Shown piece after piece: positions 8,456 to 17,374 of a stretch of 64,000 bases of DNA (the stretch's first letter is position 1; each line of letters starts with the position of its first letter). This DNA is from CAYNST01 sp964399955 (GTDB lineage Bacteria; Pseudomonadota; Gammaproteobacteria; Pseudomonadales; Cellvibrionaceae), in contig CAYNST010000001.1 of assembly GCA_964399955.1 (NCBI GenBank), positions 1-64,000 of the forward strand, given 5' to 3'. A program made the translations under genes and the position numbers. Below the pieces are notes generated by a model. It made no database searches and was not told the origin of the DNA. It was given only the letters and a program-made list of their open reading frames with translations.

Positions 8456-11080
8456 CTAGTCCACCAAATCAAAGCGCCAGGCGGCCGCAGGCACATTGGG
8501 GTCTATTTGCTCCATCAGCAATTCGCCCGTTTCGGCATCAACATAGAGGTAGGAGCTGGCCTGCCAGATGTTGCGAATAAGGAACGCATCGCCGCTTGGC
8601 TCCAGCGCCCATCTTGCACTCCACCAATTAGCCTGGATTGCACCTATCTGCAGCTGCAGATCCTCGGCGTGCAAATACTGTTGCGGTTCATCGCGGCGAC
8701 GAATCCGGTAAAAGCCGTCTCCGGGCTCAATCACCCACTCCAGACCGGCGGCGTCCAGCTCCGTCACCATGACCGCCATGCCCTCATCATCGGCTGACAG
8801 ACGGTTTTCAGTCAGAGCATTGCGGATGACAAAGCCCGCCCCCACGGGGCCAACGATGGTGTCGCAGGCATCAACCGACAGGATCCAGTCGTGCACCAAA
8901 TCTACACTTTCCCGGTCAACAACATTGCTGCCCACCGGTGGCATGCGGTGCTCGTCCTCTGCGGCCAGGCGGTGCCAAAGAATGGACAGAGACGGGTCGC
9001 CGGGGGTCAGCAAGAGGGCGTCAACCAGTCCAAGATCACCCTGCAGCGGCTCCTGATTACACACGCGCATAAACAGTGGGTCTGTGGTGAAGCGCAGATC
9101 CATGGAGCTTTGACTGGTGCCACCCGGCCGGTGACACTGGGAGCAGTTGCTGTGCAGGAAGCTGCGCGCCCGATTATCCAGCGACTGGGTCAGGTCTTTG
9201 CTGTTGGGTAGCTGCAGCCGCCGAATAACAGGACCGACGAGCTCCGCGAAGAGACCGAGCTGCTCAAACATATCAAGTTGGTTGGCCACCTCGCCGGTTG
9301 GGTAGATACGGTCGCGGTTGAGTTGGCGCGCCTCCAACCCCAGGCTGTAACCGGCGGCGGCGGTGTGGCACTGGGAGCATTCTGCACTGCTGGGGTAGTG
9401 CCAAATCTGGTCGCCGTACTCAACATCCAGGCTGCCATCTACCAGCGTCGCTTCGGTTTGTTCTTCGTTCCAGCGGTAACTGAAGCCGCTCCAGCCCGTA
9501 TCGCTTTGATGCATCATCAGCCGGGTTTCGATCAGGGCGTCCTGCAGGCGGAAGTTTTTTACCAGCACGGTGCCTACCGGCAAGTCGAAGTCACCATCGT
9601 CTTCTACGTCTATGACAGCGCCCTCCGGCAAGGAGATAAAACGCTCTTTGTCGGCATTGTCCGACCAGAAAGGCTCGTTGATGTCGTAGCCAATCAGGGT
9701 GTCTGCGGGCAGGCGCGGGTCTGCGGGGTCTACGCAGCCGGTAGCCGACAGCAGCTCTGGCACGGGCTGCAGCTCCTCGTTGATCTCGACAGGCCCTATG
9801 CGCGAGACACTGCCGCCACTGTGGTCAATAACGTAGAGCTCACCGCGACTGTCCTCGGAAAAGCCGGAAATGCGCTTGCCGCTGCCCAGCAGCCGCAGCC
9901 GCTCGTAGCCGCCATCGCCCTGCGGGAACAAACCCCAGATCACTCCGCCGATAAAATCACCAAAGATATACACGCCGTACAGATTCGGCTGGTCGCTACC
10001 ACGGTACACGTAGCCGCCCGTCACCGACTGCCCCTCGGCGTGGGTGTAGTCCCACACTGGCGGCACGAACGGGCCGTCGTGCTGGCATCGGTTGCGCGGA
10101 TGCTGCCCTTCGTAGCACGGCCAGCCGTAGTTGCCGCCGTTGACAACAATATTGATTTCTTCTACACGCGCCTGCCCCACATCACCGGCCCACAGCTCGC
10201 CCGTTTCCCGGTCGAAGCTCCAGTTCCAGGGGTTGCGCAAACCGTAGGCGAAGATTTCCGGCAGCCCGCCCTCCACCAAATTGCCCGGCGCGGGTTCGCC
10301 TTCATCGGTCAACCGCAGTATGGAGCCAAACGGAAGTTCCAGGTTCTGGGCGTTCATACGCGGATCGTCGCCGGGCCCGCCGTCGCCAAACCCAACGTAA
10401 AGATACCCGTCAGGCCCAAATTTGATTTGGCCGTTGTTGTGAATGGTGGTGGGCTGCTCGGCGTGATAAATGCTGTCACGCAGCGGTGCTCCGGTGTCAT
10501 CCAACGCCAGAGAAAGACCGCCGTCGTCGGAGCGGAAGCGCGCTATGTGGGACTGCAGCGGTGCGCCCTCACCGTCTTCGGAAAAAGACAGATAGATATA
10601 GCCGTTGTCTTCGAAATTGGGGTGAAAGGCCAGCGCAAAGAGCCCGCATTCATAACAGCCATCGCCGCCAAACACCAGGTTGTAATGGTCCTTAAGATCA
10701 ATGAACTGGCTAATGTCATACTGGTCGTCTTGTCTTTCCAAGCGCCAGATCACGCCATCTTGCTGGGTGACGTACATGATGTCGTCGTTACCGGGCAGAA
10801 AACTGAGCCCGGTAGGCAGGAAGAAGCTGCCCTCCGGCACCAGCGGAGAAAGGCCGATTTCCGCCGGTTGCTGGTAGGCTGTTGCCACGCACTGAGCTTC
10901 GGGCGGTGTAGGTTGTGGAACTCCACCACTGGATGTGCTGGAAGAGCTGGAACTGGAGCTGGAGGAGCTGGAAGAGGTGCCTCCCGTACCGGATACTTTG
11001 GATTTACCGGACCCGCTGCTGCCACAGCCCGCCAGGACCAGCAAAATTGAAAGCAACAAGGCAAGCTTGTTTTGAATCAT
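8456..11080 (-). CDS. lipoprotein: PQQ sugar dehydrogenase + diheme cytochrome + beta-trefoil-like domain
   Basis: 874-residue outer or surface lipoprotein. The start at 11080 has GGAG 8 bases upstream and gives a signal ending in the lipobox LAGC (Cys19); a longer upstream ORF is rejected. A linker of 13 consecutive serines follows (about residues 36-48). Residues 70-430 are a GSDH-type propeller (FALAFHPNFEDNGYIYLSF, IKFGPDGYLYVGFGDGGPGD, GLRNPWNWSFDRETG, GGNYGWPCYEGQHP). Residues 440-740 are a diheme cytochrome-like domain with CSQCH at 568-572 and 646-650. Residues 755-874 resemble a ricin/fascin-like beta-trefoil. The propeller would oxidise a sugar and pass electrons to the attached hemes; the last domain may bind glycan. 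Poly-Ser linkers are typical of Cellvibrionaceae secreted carbohydrate enzymes. Confidence 0.88.
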   Translation of the reverse strand: MIQNKLALLLSILLVLAGCGSSGSGKSKVSGTGGTSSSSSSSSSSSSSTSSGGVPQPTPPEAQCVATAYQQPAEIGLSPLVPEGSFFLPTGLSFLPGNDDIMYVTQQDGVIWRLERQDDQYDISQFIDLKDHYNLVFGGDGCYECGLFALAFHPNFEDNGYIYLSFSEDGEGAPLQSHIARFRSDDGGLSLALDDTGAPLRDSIYHAEQPTTIHNNGQIKFGPDGYLYVGFGDGGPGDDPRMNAQNLELPFGSILRLTDEGEPAPGNLVEGGLPEIFAYGLRNPWNWSFDRETGELWAGDVGQARVEEINIVVNGGNYGWPCYEGQHPRNRCQHDGPFVPPVWDYTHAEGQSVTGGYVYRGSDQPNLYGVYIFGDFIGGVIWGLFPQGDGGYERLRLLGSGKRISGFSEDSRGELYVIDHSGGSVSRIGPVEINEELQPVPELLSATGCVDPADPRLPADTLIGYDINEPFWSDNADKERFISLPEGAVIDVEDDGDFDLPVGTVLVKNFRLQDALIETRLMMHQSDTGWSGFSYRWNEEQTEATLVDGSLDVEYGDQIWHYPSSAECSQCHTAAAGYSLGLEARQLNRDRIYPTGEVANQLDMFEQLGLFAELVGPVIRRLQLPNSKDLTQSLDNRARSFLHSNCSQCHRPGGTSQSSMDLRFTTDPLFMRVCNQEPLQGDLGLVDALLLTPGDPSLSILWHRLAAEDEHRMPPVGSNVVDRESVDLVHDWILSVDACDTIVGPVGAGFVIRNALTENRLSADDEGMAVMVTELDAAGLEWVIEPGDGFYRIRRRDEPQQYLHAEDLQLQIGAIQANWWSARWALEPSGDAFLIRNIWQASSYLYVDAETGELLMEQIDPNVPAAAWRFDLVD

Positions 11081-11496
11081 CGTGAACACTCCGTATAAAC
11101 GATTTGCGCACAGGAACCGGCCATAGGTCAGAATGCGCAGGACCCAGCGGGAAAGCCGCAACGCCCTTGAGGTTAGCCTGCTGGACTCAGGATGAATGAG
11201 TACCCTGCAGACATTTTTAGACACAGCGCTGAAAGCAAAGCTTAACCCGCCAAAGTGATGGTGTTTTAACCGGGTTCTACGGTCTCATGAGATGCCGCTG
11301 CAGTCAATCCTTTGACTGGCCAATTGATGAACAACGCACAGCCGAGAGGCCCGGTTGGCGCAGGCGGCGGGGAGTGTGTAGGGGTGAAGAACAGCGCAGG
11401 AAGACACGCACCACAGCGTGCCGGAGCGCTCGCAGCAGATGGACAACACGCTGAATTGAGAGGGCTGCGCCTGTTGCTGGCAGCCACCGCCAGGGT
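11081..11496. other. 416-base intergenic region
   Basis: Lies upstream of the lipoprotein gene and downstream of the GGDEF gene, both on the minus strand. Only short overlapping ORFs in several frames occur here, none with a ribosome binding site or recognisable sequence. It presumably carries the promoter of the gene starting at 11080; I could not assign -35/-10 boxes. Confidence 0.4.
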
Positions 11497-12789
11497 TTAC
11501 AAGCCCGCGCAATGCACAGTGTCTTTGCCCGAGGCCTTGGCTTGCAGCAGTGCCTGATTGGCCAGGGCAAAGGTCTGTTCAAAGCTTGAACGCGGCGTAG
11601 ACTCGGCAACGCCGGCGCTTAGGGTTACCGAGAACGCGCCTTGTTCACTGGGAAATACCTCCTGTGCCACCATAGCGCGAATCTTCTCGGCAAAGACCGC
11701 CATGTCGATGAGTCGAGCCCCCGGCGCTACGACCAGAAAACGGTCATCCGACCAGTGACACACCAGGTCCGTTGCCCGACTGTTGTTCATCATCGTCTGG
11801 CCGATGGTGTGCAAGATTTTATTGGCGCAGTCGTGGCCATAGCGCTTGGTGAGCCTGGCGAAGCCGTCCACATCCAGCAGCACCATGGCACAGGGCCTAA
11901 GTGCGGTGCCCTCCGCGTTGTAGAGGCGGTGCATTGCTCGCCCCATGCCACTGCGGCTCATGGCACCGGTCAGTTGGTCGCGGTCGCTGGCCGAGTCGCC
12001 TTCATTTATCGGGTCCCCACTCGAAGCCGCAAGGGCCGCCAGGCGAGCGTCATCCATGGCCAGCCGCCTGCGGATGCGCAGACTGTGCCGCACCATCCAA
12101 CTGGCAATAAAGCCAATCCAGACAATCAACAGCCCCAAGTACCATTGCCACTGTCTCACCCACTGACCAACAAACACCAGACGATCCAACTGCAGCTCAT
12201 GTCGGCCCAATGGAATGGGATTGGGCAAGTCAAAACCCAGTTTGATGACGTTGGACAAATCAGGCTGGGAGCGTTCTCGCGGAACGCCGAAGTTGGCAAG
12301 CCACCACTCGGCCACCGCGAAATCTTCCAAGGGCAGATGGAGCGGTTTGGCAAAGTCTTTAACCGGTACGCTGACGGCGTTGAACTTGGCGGTATCAGTA
12401 TTTCCCACTGTTGAAAACAGCGGGTCGTGATTGCGCATGAATACGCGCAGCCGAGGAGACTCGCCTGAATACCTCAAGCTGACCTTCAGGCTGTCGTAGC
12501 TTGAAACGTCCACACCTTTCGACTTTCCGTCTCCAAGGCTGACCAGAACGCCGCAGTATTGCGACGAGTCGCTGGCATTGATCTCGCAAATAGCCTTGGT
12601 TGCTCGCTGCTCGTCCCAGTATGCCTTGCTGCTGCCGCCATCATTACCGTCATGAAACAACAACAGCCGGCTGTCTGCATTGGGCACGACCACCAGCTGC
12701 TTGCTGGGCAAGAGTCCGTGAGCAAAAGCTGCCAGCAGCGATGCAACGACAGCCACAAGAGTAAACTTCAATGACAAAGGAGGCAGCAT
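11497..12789 (-). CDS. membrane GGDEF protein with periplasmic sensor and degenerate active site
   Basis: 430-residue protein. A signal/anchor helix (residues 8-25) precedes an extracytoplasmic domain (30-208) with a beta-sandwich look (SSYDSLKVSLRYSGESPRLRVF, WWLANFG), resembling the CIA30/CBM11 carbohydrate-binding-like fold. A second helix (about 216-234) leads to a GGDEF domain (268-430) beginning DRDQLTGAMSRSG. The catalytic signature GGDEF is replaced by SDDRF (347-351), losing both glycines and the catalytic Glu, so diguanylate cyclase activity is unlikely and a c-di-GMP- or nucleotide-binding or signalling role is inferred. Monocistronic; no clear Shine-Dalgarno. The sensor fold call is tentative. 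Confidence 0.85.
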   Translation of the reverse strand: MLPPLSLKFTLVAVVASLLAAFAHGLLPSKQLVVVPNADSRLLLFHDGNDGGSSKAYWDEQRATKAICEINASDSSQYCGVLVSLGDGKSKGVDVSSYDSLKVSLRYSGESPRLRVFMRNHDPLFSTVGNTDTAKFNAVSVPVKDFAKPLHLPLEDFAVAEWWLANFGVPRERSQPDLSNVIKLGFDLPNPIPLGRHELQLDRLVFVGQWVRQWQWYLGLLIVWIGFIASWMVRHSLRIRRRLAMDDARLAALAASSGDPINEGDSASDRDQLTGAMSRSGMGRAMHRLYNAEGTALRPCAMVLLDVDGFARLTKRYGHDCANKILHTIGQTMMNNSRATDLVCHWSDDRFLVVAPGARLIDMAVFAEKIRAMVAQEVFPSEQGAFSVTLSAGVAESTPRSSFEQTFALANQALLQAKASGKDTVHCAGL

Positions 12790-13286
12790 AAATTTGTTCT
12801 TGATTTACTCAGCAGATGTTGGTGACCAGGTGCTCGTCCGGGTAGATATACCAGCGCTTATCCGGCAGAATTTTTTGGCCGACTATGGCCTATAGGGTGG
12901 GAAGGGTACCCGGAAGAACAGGCTTGTATGAAGAGCCACCCTGCCTATCCACATTTTGATGTGAATTAGTGTGGGTGTTGGGTATGCGCCGGCCCACGGT
13001 TAAACACTTTAAGCTTAGTCAATAAACCGAGCCTGGCAACAGCGGACGGCCAGAGACAGGGCATCAACGGGCAACCGGAAAGAGCCGTCGGGCTGGAGGA
13101 GTACAGGTTTTTCTGTTGCGATAAACTGCGGTTCAAGTGCCAAAAACATGGGGCGGCGCGGATGTACTGCACAAAGGCACTCCGAGATTAATGGCAGGTG
13201 TTTACATTCGCAAGCTTGCAGGAGTGCCGGCGCTGCGACTAAGGTCACTAGAGGAGAGCCGCCAGACTCCCCTGCAATAAAAGGTA
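12790..13286. other. 497-base intergenic region
   Basis: Located between two minus-strand genes. Contains a 94-codon minus-strand ORF (13015-13299) whose ATG overlaps the end of the HPF-cold shock gene; it is Cys/Leu-rich, has no family resemblance and is not called. No strong hairpin with a T tract was found. Probably promoter region for the GGDEF gene. Confidence 0.4.
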
Positions 13287-13937
13287 TCAGGTACCCCAAC
13301 CTGCGGGCGGCTGGGCGATTGCATGCCCGGAAGACCCCGCCAGCTCACCCGGTTTATCAATGATCTGCACAGAGCTGGCTTGCGGCCCCTCTTCCCCCAT
13401 CGACGGCTCGAATCGCACCTGCGTTCCTATTGCTATGCGCTCGAAATCATCGTGCAGCACCGCGTTGCGGTGAAAAAAGAACTCTTCGTTGTCACTGGCC
13501 ACCTTCAGAAAACCATAGCCCTCCTGGGGAAACAAGCGGACCACAAAGGCCTCGGGTTCGCCTAACGGGCGCGGGTCAGAGAGGGTGGCTGGCGCGTGCC
13601 GCTTAACGTCGCCACGACTCATCTCCCGATGTTTTTTGGCCTGCTTCTCTACCGCATCAAACGCATGGCGAATGATGGGGCGCAGTTGCACGCTCATGTC
13701 TTCCACTATTTCCTCTTTGGAACCCACCAGATCCAGTTTGGGGGCCAAAGTCGCTTCGACCCTGACGCGGTAGGGATTGCCAACGTTGTGCTGATGTTGT
13801 GTGCACTCCACTACGACGCGGCAGGCGACCAGCCCGCCGGATACGCGATCTAAATGCTCGGCCCGTTCATTGATATAGTCTCTGATCCACTGAGAAGTCT
13901 CAATGTTGTGGAAAGCCACTTCTAGAGGTACCTGCAT
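13287..13937 (-). CDS. HPF/RaiA ribosome-associated protein fused to cold-shock domain
   Basis: 216-residue cytosolic protein. Residues 1-105 are a sigma-54 modulation/HPF/RaiA domain (starts MQVPLEVAFHNIETSQWIRD, contains ERAEHLDRVSGGLVACRVVVE). Residues 130-195 are a cold-shock (CSD, OB-fold) domain with the RNP-like segments GYGFLKVASDNEEFFFHRNAV. HPF/RaiA proteins bind the 30S decoding region and inactivate or dimerise ribosomes in stationary phase; the attached CSD probably adds single-strand RNA or DNA binding. A GGAGG ends 5 bases before the ATG. This is a known but uncommon architecture and would protect ribosomes during starvation or cold. Confidence 0.92.
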   Translation of the reverse strand: MQVPLEVAFHNIETSQWIRDYINERAEHLDRVSGGLVACRVVVECTQHQHNVGNPYRVRVEATLAPKLDLVGSKEEIVEDMSVQLRPIIRHAFDAVEKQAKKHREMSRGDVKRHAPATLSDPRPLGEPEAFVVRLFPQEGYGFLKVASDNEEFFFHRNAVLHDDFERIAIGTQVRFEPSMGEEGPQASSVQIIDKPGELAGSSGHAIAQPPAGWGT

Positions 13938-14130
13938 ACACCCTCCTCAATCTCATTTAAGTTATGCCTCCGCAGCAGTAACACCCGCTGACAGATGATG
14001 CTGCGGCTGGGTTGGACCGGCCCGCTTCTGCCGCGCAGAAGACAAAAAGGAGGTCACGGTGTAGGGCGTGATGCATATGTGATGCCAGTGTCTGCAAAAG
14101 AAAATCCTGTCAAAACAATAATTTCCAAGA

Positions 14131-14161
14131 AGCAGGCGCAACCCCGCGCGTTGCGCCTGCT
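14131..14161. repeat. GC-rich 12-bp hairpin
   Basis: Inverted repeat with 12 paired bases (14131-14142 with 14150-14161) and a 7-base loop. No T tract follows on either strand, so intrinsic termination is doubtful; it could be part of an untranslated RNA or a protein-binding site. Confidence 0.5.
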
Positions 14162-14585
14162 CCGCCTCAAACTCTTGAGCAAAAGAAAGACAGGTGCAAA
14201 CTCAAGCTGGTGCAGGCGCGGTTTGCCATCTCGCCAGACTTGCGCAGAATAAGCCAAGATTTACTGGCGTCTGCGCCATAATTACGATAATTGGCCCCCT
14301 CTGTACAATCGCCGCCCGTCCGTCAATGACTATTAAGGCTATGCTTCCACATTCAAACTCGCTTGCTGCCATGTTGGCCAAACGCCAACAGCCGAACAGG
14401 CCCAGCAGCAATAACTGCGGCTAGATCTGATTCCTGCACCTATGCGTAAGGGCTTGCAGTCCGCTTTTTATGAGCAATATTCGCGGGTACACGTACGCTT
14501 AGCTGTGAAAGCCGTGCATAAGCCGCGCAAAGCATTGTGCCAAAGACAGGCGCATGCGGTTTGACCCGTAGCAGGTTTATATATT

Positions 14586-14614
14586 CAGCTCATCCGTTTC
14601 ATCTTGATGAGCTG
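14586..14614. repeat. 9-bp hairpin
   Basis: CAGCTCATC (14586-14594) is complementary to GATGAGCTG (14606-14614) across an 11-base loop. It lies in the long non-coding stretch ahead of the glycosyl cluster; no T tract follows. Confidence 0.4.
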
Positions 14615-15230
14615 CCCATGCCAGCTACACATTAGATACCGGTTTTACCATAGTCTGGTCGGCCGGTTGCAGTTATCAGGTTCCATTTTGAAATAATTTC
14701 AACGGATCGCAGTGGCTGGTAAATATTACAAGCATTCGGCAGATGATGGCCGCCCCCTGAGCCGCTTTTGTTTCTGCTGATAATAGTGAACCCTGCCACG
14801 CACGGCTAAATGCCGGGTAAGCAGGAGATATTTGGCAAAGTCTCAGTCAGCATCACTCACGCTATATTTTTCTTAACGGCCCGGATAATCTCTGGCATAC
14901 ATTTGGCATTCGCTTGAGCATCTATGACAGCAACAGCATCCGAACTCCGTATTTTTCAGTATGAGACCTGTGTGCAGAATAGATTTTTTTACTTGAGATA
15001 AGGGGGCAAATTGCGCTTGGTAAGCGCGCTCTTTTTGGTGCGCCTGTTCAATTTGCGGGCGACTACTACAGCATACGGTGCCCGCTACCTTCCTGCCCTG
15101 GGGTGCGTTTTGATGCTGCGCATGAATGCGACCGTGTAGACTCAAACTGATGGAGCTCTCACCGCAGCGCAGCAATTCAACACTGACGCGTAATGATCCA
15201 TAAGCGGCTCAATCAATTTAAGGACCTCTA

Positions 15231-16265
15231 ATGACAGGCTCTACTCAACATCGTATTTTAGTGGCCGGCGGAGGTGGATTCCTTGGCAGCAATCTGTGTC
15301 GGAATCTACTGGAAGAAGGTCACAAGGTAATTTGCCTGGATAATTTTTCCAGCGGAAGCCGGCGCAATTTGGAGCCGCTTTCAAGGTTCCATAATTTCTC
15401 AGTCATTGAGCAAGACGTATGCGATCCGGTTTCAGTAGATGTTGACGAAATATACAACTTGGCCTGTGTGGCATCGCCCCCCCAGTATCAGGAGGACCCG
15501 CTGCAGACTCTGCGTACCAGCGTAGAGGGTACCGGCAACCTACTCAAATTGGCCCAGGCAAAGCGCGCGCGCCTGCTGCAAGCTTCAACCAGCGAAGTTT
15601 ACGGCAATCCGCACAGTCATCCCCAGAGTGAAGACTATTTTGGTAACGTGAACCCGATTGGCCCCCGCGCCTGCTATGACGAGGGCAAACGCTGTGCGGA
15701 AACCCTCTGCATGGATTACCACCGCGTGCACCGGGTGGACATTAAAATTGTGCGCATTTTTAACACCTACGGCCCCTGCATGCAGCCCCAGGACGGCCGG
15801 GTTGTGTCCAATTTCATTGTACAGGCACTGCTGAACCGGCCCATCACCATCTATGGAGACGGCAGTCAAACCCGTTCCTTTTGTTATGTCGATGATTTGA
15901 TTCTGGGCCTGCGCCGACTGATGGCATCGCCGCGCGCGGTGGTGGGCCCTGTGAATCTGGGCAACCCCGGGGAGTTCACCGTATTGGAATTGGCAACCCA
16001 GGTCATCAGGATGACAGGTTCCTCCTCCAGTATTGTTTACCAGCCGCTGCCCAAGGACGACCCGGTCAAACGCCAGCCGGATATCAGCCGCGCCAAACGC
16101 CTGCTGGACTGGGAGCCGCGGGTGAATCTTGAGCAGGGCTTGGGCTGCACTATCGATTATTTCGAACAGCTACTGAACGAGAATGCATCCATCGTCGCCA
16201 GTTTGGCAGACAACTACATCACCAAGGGCAACGCTTTTGGTGGCCCCAAGGAGATCGTGATATGA
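15231..16265 (+). CDS. UDP-glucuronate decarboxylase-type epimerase
   Basis: 344-residue extended SDR of the UXS type, which converts UDP-glucuronate to UDP-xylose using bound NAD. Visible: cofactor loop GGGGFLGS (13-20), catalytic Tyr149/Lys153 within the UXS hallmark GPRACYDEGKRCAET, RIFNTYGP, and the substrate loop SQTRSFCYVDDL. Length is normal for bacterial UXS. AAGGA (15220-15224) sits 6 bases before the ATG. First gene of the ten-gene cluster and joined by an ATGA overlap to the next. It suggests that a xylose or related pentose enters the product. Confidence 0.88.
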   Translation: MTGSTQHRILVAGGGGFLGSNLCRNLLEEGHKVICLDNFSSGSRRNLEPLSRFHNFSVIEQDVCDPVSVDVDEIYNLACVASPPQYQEDPLQTLRTSVEGTGNLLKLAQAKRARLLQASTSEVYGNPHSHPQSEDYFGNVNPIGPRACYDEGKRCAETLCMDYHRVHRVDIKIVRIFNTYGPCMQPQDGRVVSNFIVQALLNRPITIYGDGSQTRSFCYVDDLILGLRRLMASPRAVVGPVNLGNPGEFTVLELATQVIRMTGSSSSIVYQPLPKDDPVKRQPDISRAKRLLDWEPRVNLEQGLGCTIDYFEQLLNENASIVASLADNYITKGNAFGGPKEIVI

Positions 16266-17374
16266 GCGAGCGAATTTTGATTACCGGCGGTGCCGGGTTT
16301 GTCGGATCCCATCTGGCGGATCGGCTACTGAACGAAGGCTACCGGGTGCGGGTGTTGGACAATCTGACGGAACAGGTGCACGGCGACGCCGGCTGGCCCG
16401 CCTACCTTGATCCTCGCGTGGAGCGAGTGCATGCGGATGTACGCGACGCGGCCAAGCTGCAACACGCCCTGCAGGATGTTGACGGCGTCTACCACTTTGC
16501 CGCCGCGGTAGGTGTTGGCCAAAGCATGTACGAGATCAACCACTACACAGACGTCAACAACCGCGGCACCGCCGTGCTGCTGGAAGCCTTGATAAAACGT
16601 CCGGTCAAAAAACTGGTGGTGGCCTCCAGCATGAGTCTGTACGGCGAAGGCCTTTACCAAGACAGCTCAGGCAATATTCATGCACCGGCAGAACGCACCG
16701 CCGACACCTTGCGCCAGGGGCAGTGGGAGTTGCAATACAAGCAGGAAGCGCTGCGACCCGTGGCCACGCCCGAATCAAAAACGGCGTCACCGTCGTCGGT
16801 CTACGCCCTTTCGAAGTTTGATCAGGAGCGTCTTTGCCTGATGGTAGGCGCGGCTTACAACATTCCTACCACGGCATTGCGCTTTTTTAATATCTACGGC
16901 ACGCGGCAGGCGCTTTCCAACCCGTACACCGGCGTCCTGGCCATTTTTTCTTCTCGGTTTCTCAACAATAAACCGCCGGTCATTTTTGAGGACGGCAATC
17001 AGCGGCGCGACTTTGTCAGTGTTCATGATATAGCTCAGGCGTGCGTACTGGCACTGGAAAACGACAAGGCCACGGGCGAGGTTTTTAACATTGGCAGCGG
17101 CCAGAATTACAGCATCAGCGAGATAGCCAGCAAGGTAGCTGAGGTGCTGGGCAAATCCCATCTCCAGGCCGATATTACCGGGGAGTATCGGGTGGGTGAT
17201 ATTCGTCACTGTTTTGCGGATATAGACAAGGCCCGCCGCCTGCTGGATTACACGCCGCGCGTTACCCTGGAAGACGGGCTGACGGAGCTTGCCGAATGGC
17301 TGCAGAGTCAGCAGGCGCATGACCGCATCGACAACATGCGCCAGGAGCTGTCCAGTCGGGGGTTGAGCCTATGA
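16262..17374 (+). CDS. NAD-dependent sugar-nucleotide epimerase/dehydratase
   Basis: 370-residue extended SDR. Cofactor loop GGAGFVGS (9-16), catalytic Tyr181/Lys185 in SVYALSKFDQER, FFNIYGTRQ, and NQRRDFVSVHDIAQ near residue 250. An insertion around 130-175 (Gln- and Glu-rich) precedes the active site. The pattern resembles dTDP-L-rhamnose 4-epimerase/WbiB-like enzymes, but the substrate cannot be fixed from sequence. Starts in an ATGA overlap with the UXS-type gene and ends in another with the fusion gene. Supplies a nucleotide sugar for the cluster. Confidence 0.85.
   Translation: MSERILITGGAGFVGSHLADRLLNEGYRVRVLDNLTEQVHGDAGWPAYLDPRVERVHADVRDAAKLQHALQDVDGVYHFAAAVGVGQSMYEINHYTDVNNRGTAVLLEALIKRPVKKLVVASSMSLYGEGLYQDSSGNIHAPAERTADTLRQGQWELQYKQEALRPVATPESKTASPSSVYALSKFDQERLCLMVGAAYNIPTTALRFFNIYGTRQALSNPYTGVLAIFSSRFLNNKPPVIFEDGNQRRDFVSVHDIAQACVLALENDKATGEVFNIGSGQNYSISEIASKVAEVLGKSHLQADITGEYRVGDIRHCFADIDKARRLLDYTPRVTLEDGLTELAEWLQSQQAHDRIDNMRQELSSRGLSL

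Larger units (their letters stand above)
13938..15230. other. 1.3-kb region without recognisable gene
   Basis: Between the divergent HPF-CSD gene and the glycosyl cluster. Short ORFs here (up to 100 codons) lack ribosome binding sites and have Cys-rich or random-looking products. The region is more AT-rich than its surroundings and contains two hairpins (14131-14161, 14586-14614). The promoter of the glycosyl cluster must lie in its right part; a TATATT occurs near 14861, but no matching -35 is correctly spaced. A long untranslated leader or an RNA gene is possible but not shown. Confidence 0.5.

Noticed and set aside
9278..11050. 590-codon plus-strand ORF
   Set aside because: It is antisense to the multi-domain dehydrogenase lipoprotein, has no ribosome binding site and no recognisable domain; GC-rich codon positions keep the reverse frame open.
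13015..13299. 94-codon minus-strand ORF overlapping the end of the HPF-CSD gene
   Set aside because: Start overlap is suggestive of coupling but composition is odd (Cys/Leu rich) and no ribosome binding site or family was seen.
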